Source of the DNA: Ascarosepion bandense
Taxonomy: Eukaryota > Mollusca > Cephalopoda > Sepiida > Sepiidae
NCBI GenBank assembly: GCA_037127315.1
Contig: JBBBDQ010000750.1
Coordinates: forward strand, 3,007,001 to 3,071,000
Length of the DNA: 64,000 nucleotides
Direction: 5' to 3'
Below the pieces are notes generated by a model. That model ran no database searches, was not told the DNA's origin, and was given only the letters and a program-made list of their open reading frames with translations. A program made the position numbers and the translations under genes. Shown piece after piece: positions 12,721-25,144 of this stretch. Position 1 is the stretch's first letter, and each line of letters begins with the position of its first letter.

Positions 12721-14620
12721 GTCATTCAGCGTTCACGTGATAACTTAGTTTCCCATGTCTGCTCTTGTCCGGGACAAAATCCTAACTAGCGTACCACATG
12801 ACGTTCCCCGCTTTTATTGGCATTCGCTTACGCGGGAAACCAAGTTATCACGTGAACGCTGAATGACCGTGTGGGGGGGGGTGTCAATGTATCAAGCCCC
12901 ACAAATGTCACCTGTGTTAATGCAAATCATGTCCAGATCTCACTAACATGGTTTTTACTCATTCTGTGTGGTTGTTTTCAACCAACTTAAGTTGTTGGAT
13001 TTGATCCATTTGTAAGTTGGGTAGATTTTAGATGGTATTAACATTTTGTGTGCTTGTCTTCTCACAAATTTTGTCAGTAGTTTCTTCAGGTAGGTGCCTT
13101 CCACCTACCAGGTTTAAATTTGGATCACATCATTTAGTAGGTTATTCAGCCATAGTTGACATAAGATATTCTCAGGCAAGGTGTGAGGTAAGTTTTGAGA
13201 AGACTCCAGATGTTTTGGGAGTTGAGTGTTCTGTATTTGATGGACACATTACTAAAGAGACACGTTAACTCTTCTGTGGACTCCCCAGCCCCATTCCAGT
13301 GGAGGTGGGGGATTGTCTTAGGTATGGTACAGGTCCACCTTCTCCATTCAATGGTTGAACAGTGGTAACTAACAATGGAGCTGCTTCAGTTTGTCCTTCC
13401 ACGTTTAATGTTGTTGAGGAAGAATATTTGTTTTTGTTTGTCACTGAAGTTGGCATCTCTCTGTAGTTGTAAATAAATCTTCCTGTAGGTGAGATAGTAG
13501 CTAATTATAACCATGGGTTATAATTCTAATCATAGGTTAATAAAAGGGATTAAGCTAAGAGGTGACGTAAATCACAATTTGGTAATCTGCCAGAATTCTG
13601 CACACCTATTTCTGCGAGGCATATTTGAAAAATTCTGGAACCAGGCATAATGTCCTTTGCAAAAATGTGATATATTTTTAAATTCATGCATATGCACTTT
13701 ATTTTGTCAACTGCACAGTATAGGCACCATCTGTGAGAAAGCATAATTTAGAAATTTGAAAATGGCCTGCTGTACTACTTGGCATTCATGTTGGAAGCTC
13801 CAATATGAACAGTGCTGTAGTGGTGGGGCTTTAGAATATACCAATTCCATCTCTGTAGGAGGTAAGTCCTCCAAGGGAGCCACCTATTTGCTGTGGGTGG
13901 CAACCTTTTGATACTTGAGGATGAGATTCTGCTGTTTGAAGGTTTTACAAGTTGGGCTATACATATACTCTTAAACTTCAACACACCACTTTGGCCCCAA
14001 CTTGAGCTAGACAGGCAGTTGGAGAGGCCCAATCCAATCAACCAGCTGGTCACATCGGTCCCCAAGACTAGCAAAACAAACAAAATGTGCTTACATTTAC
14101 TACATTAAACTGTCTTAGTAAGTGGTGATTGTAGGGTCAATCAGACTGGGAACAAATAAATCTAACCTAGCTATTTCAACCTCCAAGGAAGACTTACTCT
14201 GATCATTCTTATAAGAAAAGAACTCTCAAATTCATTGGTGAGGACCTCTCTCAACATGGAGGCTTATATCAAGTGCCTTGGAAAGTTAATGCTGCTCTGG
14301 TTCAAAAGGGTGGCTGCTGGAAGACCCCATATCTGGCACCAGCACCCTGCACCAGACCACACAAACAGGAGAACTCAGTAATGGCTCTCTGGCAATTTTT
14401 GCAACCACATAATCTGACTTGCTAACTCCCCAGACTACAACCCCCTTGATTATCTCTGGGGTGCATTTGAGAGAGAGAGAGAGAGACCAGCAAAACTCCT
14501 TGTAACACCAAAGACGAAGGCAAAGATTATGGGAACATTCACCAACTTAAACAAGGAAACAATTCAGAAGAGTTACAAGAGATTCCAAACTTGTCTGTAG
14601 GCTTTGGGTAAAGCTAATGG

Positions 14621-14671
<51 letters not shown>

Positions 14672-15155
14672 ATAACTGTTTAGTGTTTACAGATATTTTT
14701 GTGTCATTTTGGTAAATTTATCTTAAAATAAGACAGCAGTGTTATTTTGATTTTTGTGTAATTTAGATAACTTATCCATCTCACTATCTCCAAGGAAACA
14801 ATGTTGGTGTCACCACTTTTGTTGTTGGAATGAAAAGTATTGTCTTCTGGTACATTTGTCTCACAAAAAATATTTGGCAGAATCATGTGAGTCTGGGTAA
14901 AAAAAAAAAATGACACAAAACTTGAAAATCAAACAAAACAACAGTTAATAAATGTATTAACAGGACATGTTACCGGGCACTAAAGAAACAAATATGAAAT
15001 TCTGAACAGTTCAATACAATTTTTAGTTTATCTCTGTAATACTGACATGCCTTGTCTATCAGTGTGTTGACACTCCCAAAGTTAACGGGATTGGCTTTTT
15101 GAATATTGCCTTACTTGTGATCATTTAAATTTTATAATTCCTTGTTTGTTTGTGT

Positions 15156-15201
<46 letters not shown>

Positions 15202-16717
15202 AAGGGTTTAAGGTTTTCAATTTTATTTTTGGTAGCTGATGTCACTCAATAGACGCTTTATTCCTACAGCAATAAAAAGGGGTAAATGTCTCAATGATTG
15301 ACATTGACTGGGATGAGAATTAATACCTTTTTAAATCTTTTCATATTCTTGTTGGTTCCATCATCAAAATCATTTCACCCAAAACAAGGCAATAAAAAAA
15401 AAAAAATAGTGCAAGGGGTTACTGAGAGTGGAAGAAATGAAAGATGAAAAGAAAATGATTCAAGCAGGCAGATGACAATTGACATTGCCTTTATTTTTGA
15501 ATGTCATAGTTGAGAGAAAAGAAGAAAGTCTGAATTCCACAAGTGTGAGGTACAAGTGAAGAAACTATCAGCATAGAACTTACACCTATCAATTTCAACA
15601 GTGAAATTATGGAACCTAGCTGCCAGTCTAGTAGTGCATTTAATTTTGTGACCTCGGAAAGCTCATCAGAACAATTACCATGAAAATATTTATAGAAAAG
15701 GCTAAGGGAAGTTGGTTATGCTGGTGATGATTGAAGCTGAAATACAAGGTCATAACCAATAAAGTTAATTATTCTTTGGATTTTAAGAATCTCTAGATAT
15801 ATAGAAATGCCAGGAGAGATGTGGTGGCTGCATTCAATGAATAGTAGATATATAAATGATCAAGATGAATTCTGATGAGAAAAATTGTCTAGTATGATAC
15901 TGTGAACACTATTTCCTAGCAGTAAATAGTCATTCCACTTCATGTGAGACCAAGAAGGTGCAGTGAGTTGTTCTTCTGAGAGTTAGTATTAATTATACTG
16001 ATCAAAGGTAGAAAAGGTTCTTTAAAAGAATTAGTAAAACAGTTTCATTTCAGAGGTGCTAAAATTTAAAAGCTGCTTCTTGCCCCAATTAACAGATTGT
16101 AAATTACATTTTGAGATCGGCTGCCAATTTAATTTTATTGAACCCGTCTTATTTAAGACAGAAATAAATATACACTGAGTTGGAGAGTGCTGATATCAAG
16201 GTTGTTGAGCAAAATAAGGAACAGTGGATCCAAGAATATAGCCCTGGGGAGGATGCCCACATTAATGCAAAATGATCTAGAGGAGTGATCATTCAGATAA
16301 CTTTCATTGTTAAATCAAAGAAACGGTCAGGGATATCATAACACTTACACTTGTGAAGAAGACCGGCATTCCAAACTGTGTCTTTGAGATATTTAAAGCA
16401 ACTGTCAGTTTTACCGTTCTTATTTAAAGCTTGACCAACTTGCATTGGTTTCCCATAAACTTCTTTCTATGAGATCATCTTAAAATATTAACAATTTAAT
16501 GTAAATGGGATATTTATAAGGATTAGGATCATTTTTTGTTCTTCTCTAATTAATCAGACTTACAGTACAGTGCTAAAGTTTTAAACCATTGAAAATTTCT
16601 AATAATTGCTAGCTTGGAAGTGAATGTTTTGCTTTGTATTTTCTACAGATAAAGCATTGTTTTTGTAAGGATTCTGAATGAGATGAAAATGCCAAACAAT
16701 TTCCCCCACCCCCCCCC

Positions 16718-16748
<31 letters not shown>

Positions 16749-18336
16749 TACCTGATTTAATTTTATTTTTCTCTTGTCAGTCCTGTTGCAAAAAAAAAAA
16801 AATAGCCTTATCCTCTTCAAATGCTGGAAAATGTTATTGACAGATTGTTTTGCCAGGCACTTGTGCTCTTCTTGGCTTTCTCAGGCTAAAATGAAAGAAA
16901 GATAACTGTGTGCAAGGAGGGGGAGCCTGAGAATAAGTGGATATCATAAATTAACTGCCGTAGCTAATCACTTAATGTCCAGATCTAGACTTTCTATTAA
17001 CTTTATTTTTATTTTTTTATCTATGTCTAGATTAGCTGATAGGTATTGTATTTTATTTGTGCATATAGTGAAAATTATCTTGTCAAATTCTTTCATTGTT
17101 TGAAATGAGGAATATTTCTAAACACTCTGAAGACAGTGAAGATAGCCAAAAATATGAGCTAGTTTGCAATAGCTAAGGAAGTTGGAATTTCAAGGAGTGG
17201 TATTTCAGGAATCTTAGCTGTTTCAAGGTGCAACAAATTATTTGGTTGACTAGGATCTAGTCACCCTTGAAGCATAAAATGATACAGAAAAGACAGAAAA
17301 AGTACAGCTAATGTAGACTGCAAGATATTCTTCAGTAATATGGTATAAAGGTGTTCATTTTAGTTAAGAAACCAACAAAGAGCATCTGAAAGCAAGTTAT
17401 TAAAAAAAAAAAAAACTCTGGGATGCCAATGCTTAGAATTAAATTCTTTTCAGTTAGGAAATGAGAAGGATGGTGTTGTTGTAATGAGGATTTGTAAGAA
17501 GTTGCATATGTAAACAAACATTGGAATTTGTGTGTGTGTGTACCTGAGGCTTTGAGTATACAAAAAATATGATGGTTCCAGAGCTTGCTTAAAATTGACA
17601 GCAGTTTGAACCAAACCTATTTGCTAGGGGTGAAAATAACTATGCCAAAGATCATGTGCATCAAATTGGTCTAGCTGATATTAGTGTCACAGTATTGAAA
17701 GATTGTCTAATTCAGAGCAGAGAATTTAAGCAAATCCAGATAGAAATATGCAATCTTAAAAGAATTGTGGGCATTCAGATACAGAGAAAAGCATTTCATA
17801 TCTGAAGATGAATTTGTCAGTCAGTTGGGTGCCATACGTGATACACGCTTGGGCGATCATGTCTCGACAGAGACAGGACTAACTGGGCAGAAGATTATCC
17901 TGCAGTAGGTTGCCATTGCTTTCTGCAGTAGACTGGTTGCCGACCAAGGCTATAGAACCCAATCTGTCCTGTTATTTAACCCATAACTGGAAGAAATGGG
18001 TGGATTTCCCAAGGGTATTTGTGCGTAAGTGAATGCAATGAATTCAGATGGAATTCGAGCTCGGCTCCCCAACTTCTCCTTCCGAGCCGATATCCAATGC
18101 ACCACAACACACTCATCCTATTCCAAGTCCATGGATTCAAATTAAAGGAACCCAAATGAAATATCAACAAATGTACATGTAGCAAAGAAGAAACCCAAAG
18201 TTGAGCTCACCAAATGAAACTGCTACCAGATGGATGTGGTATCTACTGAATCTTGAGGCAAACAAACATTAAGGTTATTTTTTTTTTTTTTTCATAGCTC
18301 TTTCAAAGATTGTTTGATCAATTGTGTGTGTGTATG

Positions 18337-18380
<44 letters not shown>

Positions 18381-21225
18381 AGGTATAGGGTACATATGGA
18401 TGGAATAATATTCCTTATCCAAAGAAACCCTATTCTTAAAAAAGTGCTCAATACAAAGTAAAGCTAATAATATTTATTCAGAAATTATAACAGTGATATG
18501 TTATATCACTACAAAAGTAGCTATTTTATTTCGACACTTCTTATATCTTTTCAAGTGATGTGGTTTATTTTAAATTGAATGGTTTTAAAAGGTTAAAAAC
18601 CAGCAAAACCCCTTTAATCAGGAATGCATTGCTGTATGTACTATGTGGACCAATCAGAGTAAAGCAACTTCTAATTTGGAGAATATGTGAACAGACTTAA
18701 AAATAATTTTATGGGGCATTAGTATTAATATTTGATTAAATTGAGATCAGCATTATTAATTAACTATTAGATCTACTTTATTATTATTGCGAAATTTTAA
18801 AAAAATTTTCTAAGTTTAACAATTTATTAGATTTAAAAAGTTATTCATATATCAAACGGGAAAGAGAAAGAACGCATACATAAATAAACCTACAAACATC
18901 CACACATGGAAAAATAGATGAGTATATTCACAAACACTTGCAAACAGACACATACAGATTAATATACCCACACATATATACATACATAAATTACAAAATT
19001 TAGCTTTTATTTACTTGTCAATTTGTCTGTTAAATTTTAAAGCTCTATTTGTACACATACTAAATTGGTACGTATTGGATGTACAGTCAAGGTGAATTCG
19101 TAACGTGACCAGCCTTGAATGAATGAGGTCGGGACAGACAATCATATTTCAATGCATGAACATATAAACAGAATTAAATATATACTTATGCAAATACACA
19201 AGCTAAGAACAAAAATGTACATGACTAAAAACTCCACAGATCATAAAAAATACATAACCACATAGACTCCCGATCAAAAATTTAAGACCACTTAAAAATC
19301 TTTAAAAAGAAATTTTATTTTTAAGAATAGATTTTAAACTCTTCCTACTTAAGGTTACCAATACTACAATCTAAAAGGTTATGGAAAGAAAAAGCTACAT
19401 TCCAAACATTTTATTTAGAAATTTACATTTTTATAAAATGAGGCGATTTACACATGATCAAAATTATAAGACCAGAGACAAAAATTCTATGAAATTGTAC
19501 AAAAAGTGTATGAAAACATTCAACAACCAAATTTAATGAGTTCTACCTCCACTGCTTTTGATGACTTCAAAAATTCTGTCGGGCATGCTAGAAAAGTAAG
19601 TGTTTCCATTAAGGTGCAGGGGATGTTGCTCCAGCTTCTGAAGATGGCTTCACAATGTTCATTTTTTGTTGAATATTGTTTGCCATTTTGATAAACATCT
19701 CTTGTCATCCATCCCCAAACATTTTCAATTGGGTTCAAGTCTGGTGAGCATGCAGGATGTCCCAAGAGATGGACCCCATTTTCTTATAGAAAGGTCAAGG
19801 TCCGTCTTGCAGCGTGGATTGCGGCATTATTCTGTTGGAATAACCATCCATCCACACACAAATGATGGCCCTCCGTCATCAAAGATGCTTTTTGTAGCAT
19901 GCTAATATAACCAGCCACTGTCTGACAACCCTGCACCACCTGGAGCTCCATCTACCCTCTGTAAGAAAAGGCACCCCATACCATTAGGGACCCTCCACCA
20001 CTATGATGTGTGGAGAAAATTTCAGGAGGCATGTTTTTGTTCTACCAATATCATTGGAAGCCATCAGGACCATCTAGATTGAATTTTTTCTCATCAGAAA
20101 ACAGGACTTTCTTCCACTTCTCAACGTCCCATGTTTGGTATTCACAACCAAACTTTAAACGGTCCAACTTGTGACGTGAAAAGCAGCTGAGGAATTTGTT
20201 TACGCTTTTTATTTACCATGCCTTTTTGTCTTAAGTGTCGTCTGATGGTTACGGGACTGCAATCAGCATCTGTGACTGCCTTAATTTGACTAGAAGAAAG
20301 TTCCCCGTCTTTCATAACAACCCATCTTATTCTCCTACTCAATGCAGGAGAAATTTTTTGGGGCCTATCAGAGGATTTTGCTTTTCCATAATTCTCACTG
20401 TTCTTTAGAAAGTTGCAAATCACAGTTTTACTGCGATTTACCTTAGCTGCGATCGCCTGCTGTGACAAACCTTACTTATGGAATTCGAGAACGCTCAACT
20501 TCGGTAAGTTTGCTTGCTTTAGGCATGGTAACACCTTTACACAATGATTGCTAATCTCTAACTGAACTAAAAACATTGGAATTACCATAGATCTAACAAT
20601 TTATACCCCTGGTCTTATAATTTTGATCATGTGTAAATCGCCTCATTTTATAAAAATGTAAATTTCTAAATAAAATGTTTGGAATGTAGCTTTTTCTTTC
20701 CATAACCTTTTAGATTGTAGTATTGGTAACCTTAAGTGGGAGGAGTTTAAAATCTATCAATAAAAAAAAATTTCTTTTTAAAGATTAAGTGGTCTTAAAT
20801 TTTTGATCGGGAGTGTATATGGAAATGCACGAAACCTCTGGCGTCAAACTAGGTATTTATACAATACATAAATTAAATGCATATGCATGTGCAAAATGTC
20901 ACACACATACATATATATGCTAAGCTCCATATCGTTCATATGAAGTTATGCCTGTGTGAGCCCCAGTTGTCTAGCTCGCTTGTGTATATCTCTGTGCATG
21001 TCAATGGTTGTACAAGTGTTAATCTATGTCTGTGCTTGTATAAAAGGCGTCACGACCACAAATATTCCTCCCAATGTTCATCCCACTTTCATAAATTCAT
21101 CAATATATGCATCTCTACATATATCCAGTATTTTGAATAAAAAATTAAAACAGTTTGTCTGACAATCGAAAAAAATGTGAAACCCAGGACAACAAACTTA
21201 CACCCATCTATCTATCTACACATAC

Positions 21226-21292
<67 letters not shown>

Positions 21293-21571
21293 TACACACA
21301 CACACATACACACACACACACACACATACACACACACACATATACACACACACATATACACACACACATACATACACACACATATACATACACACACACA
21401 TATACATACACACACACACATATACATACACACACACATATACATACACACACACACACATATACATACACACACACACATATACATACACACACACACA
21501 TATACATACACACACACACATATACACACACACACATATACACACACACACATATACACACACACACATAT

Positions 21572-21602
<31 letters not shown>

Positions 21603-24600
21603 TACACACACATACCCATACAAAAGCATACAGACATACATGTGAGACATACACACACATACAAGTAAATGCATACAAATACATATCAGCAAGCAAAGCA
21701 AATATCAATATGTCTACTAGTACAATTTACCTCTATTTGATGGGTACCTTTATCTGACTCAGATGCTCCAACAAATTCTTCCCCAGGTACACAATCTGGC
21801 ATATATCAACACAATAACACTTGGCAAGCACCCAACCCAACACCAAATGCCAACCTAAACAGCCATGAGGCATGTAATCCATCATCGATTATCGCGCCAA
21901 TACACGACAAAGCTCAAACCAGTACAAACTATCCGGCCAAAGCCTAACACATTTCCCCATAGCACTGACTATCAAACATGATACTCATGGCCCATGTCCC
22001 ACACAGTTTGCTAACTATTTATAATTCCCCAGCCCTGTGAAAACTGATGTCAGGTAGAACACCACATAACCATACAACCCACGACCAATATCAGGTCGAA
22101 CAGCCGGCAAAAAACAGTATAACACATGGCGAGCAACATGCTCAGTAAAGATCAACCAGAATGTCCAACCCGAACAAAAACATCCATCAAAAAGGCAGTT
22201 AGATATTTTCTAAATTTTTCAGTATTACAACTCGGATATTAGTGTAAATGCTGAACTATGCTTACAGTGAGCTCATTCCTCTGGTTTAACAGTTTAAACT
22301 TGTTCCTAAATTTGATAATTTCTAATTTTTTCATTGAGACAGAGGTAGCAAGGTGCACAGAGGGAGTTACAAGTTCGGGCCTTTGTACCCTGTCCCATAA
22401 GAAAGTTTGTTACAGAAACAGCAACAAAAAAGTTGCTGCCCTATGCACCTTTGGGTGTGGTGGATAAATGATATTTATAAGAACTATTATTGAAATACAA
22501 TGTGTGTTGATACTAGCTAGTTTTGAATGGGTTTTTAGTAGAACCTAAAAAACCCATTCAAAATCTTTTTTTTCTTTTTTTTAATGATTGAGATACATAG
22601 AAATCTAAGACAATAATAACCTTGTAGTGATAGTTTATGCATTGCACCAAAAAAAAAAAAAAGCTGTCTAGACTTTAGCTTAAGAAAATGACACTTTCTC
22701 CCAAGTGTAACGGTGATTATGAAGGTGTTTCAAGGCCATCACTAGTGATGGCAACATTATTCATCTTCCCACAGGGCCTCAGACTCCACATAGAGGCCTA
22801 CATCAAGTGTCTGAAGCAAGAGAACCTGGAGCAAGAGGGTGGCTGCTGGAAGACCCTATATCTGGCATCAGGACTCTGCACCATGCCACATGAGTAGGAG
22901 AACCTCTCTTAAGACACTAAAGTTTGGATTGTTGACTACTACGGGGATGTTTCACATATGTTGTGAAATATCTATAATTTTTTCATGTTTACAACTTGTT
23001 TCATATCCATATTGGTATGAAAAAAAAAACATCTGAATAAATCAAATCTATCTGACCTCACTGGCAGTGATGTGACAGCTGTAATTGATTTTCTCGTGTA
23101 TAAAATTTTATATATACACTTTTTCACAAAACCCAAAATACCAGTATAACATGAAAAAAAAAAAAAAAGGCCTAATCTTACTTTCTTTTTTCTTTTTTTT
23201 TTTTTCTTTTTTTTCAATGCTTATCATTAAAAAGAAAGACCAAAGTATTTTTTAATCCTTTTTAAGGTGTTCAAAATTTTGGTTTATTTTAAAACATTTT
23301 TTTGGGGTCAGCAGTGAACCAAATATTACTTTTAGCACCTTTTTCCCAGTAAAATAACATTAATTTGGAAATTATTGCAAAAAAGCAATACTTGTCAGAT
23401 TTTAATGAAACATGAAATATGGGGGGGGGGGCATCTGTTCGACCCTCAAATCCCTTTATCAGTTGAACACAGAATTAAGGATAATTCCTCCACTGAAGAC
23501 ATTTTCTATCAGCATAGTCATTATTATTATAATACACCTATAATTGCAAGTGTATTAAATATCATAAATTAATCATAATACCAATATAATCAAAACAGGG
23601 AAATAATTTGGTACACACCACCCTTTAATCAAATGTTTAGTAACAAGTTGGGCCATAAATTCCTTAATCTAGTTCAAAAACACTTCCAACTTATAATCCA
23701 CTATAGCTGCATTGATAATCTCAATATGATAATAAAAACATTGATATTAATTACCATAAATAACACAAGTTCCTGTGATTGTCATAACCCTAATGTATGT
23801 CCTATGCAAAATAAATGCCTTACAGATTCCAAGCTACTATCTCAAATACTGAAAATCCTAATGTTACCAAACATATTGGATGTACTAAGAATACTTTTGT
23901 AAGTCTTGATTTTTACCAGCATAACTTATCTCTCAGTAATAAAACATAGTAATTTTACTTCTCTCTCGAAATATTACTGGCAATTAAAAGATGCAAATAA
24001 AACTCCTACAGTTAAATGGAAAATATTAACTAAAACTAGAGCATGTAAATTGTTTTGTGAAATGTTTCCTTTGCTTATAAGAGAAAAAAATCTATATAAT
24101 AAAATTCCCCAAAATTGACTTATTGAACCAGAGGTATTGAAAGCACTAATTTTTGCAACCATAGAATCTTCCATACCCTCAAATATGTCAGAAATTCTCA
24201 AATTTATCTCAATATTTTCACTGTTTGCTCATTTTATAATGTTAAAAAAAAAAATAGCTTATTGAACTGCCAATTTTTGTTTCAATTACTATTTTTTTTA
24301 TTTGTACTTACAAACAAATCCCCTTAATTTCTTTTATCTATATTTTAATTTATATATATATATATATATATATATATCTCAGTATTATCTTTTATGTTGG
24401 TTCTTATTTTTTTGTATTTACTTTTAGTTTATTTTACCTTTTCCAACATTTGAATTTTTCTTTGCTAGTCTTTCCTTTTTCTTCCTCTACTATCTTGCTA
24501 TCTTGTTTAAAACATTGAAACATTGGTATATGTACGTCTGTTTTCATCTCATTGGCTGGCCTCAAATTTAAAAAAAATCTATCGTATAAACGCAGAAAGA

Positions 24601-25094
24601 AAGAAAAATACTGGATTTTAAAATTAAATACACACAAGCTAGGGTTAAATAGGGACTTAGGTGTGTTGAATCTTTACAAATATTTCAATAGCTAAAAAAA
24701 TTTTTTCAGATATTCCAAGAAAATTTTATCTAAAACAGACTTTCTCTACGGACGTGCCGCATGTTGTGAACAAAAACACCACGTGATGTAAACACAAAAA
24801 AAAATATTCGGATGCTATCGTGAAATACGTTTCTAATTCAAATTTAAAAATCACTCGTTTCTGATGAAGGACCGAGGGCGGTCTGAAATATAAATAATAA
24901 AAATAAACAAATACTGTCCAAAAAAAGTACATTTTTAAATTCAAAACTTTTTATTAATATTCTTTCCTATACATACAGTATACGTGGATCATCACTGTTA
25001 TATAACCAGATAAATTAACCACATTGTACTGCCTAATATTTTAACACTGAAACTTTATAGCTATTGAGTTGTAGTATGCTATTATTATAATAAT

Positions 25095-25144
<50 letters not shown>

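Noticed and set aside
21155..21757. Overlapping open frames of 150-200 residues on both strands
   Set aside because: They translate a CA/TATACACA microsatellite (Thr-His or Val-Cys-Tyr repeats) and are not genes.
22972..23217. Lys-rich minus-strand frame
   Set aside because: It is generated by A and T homopolymers.
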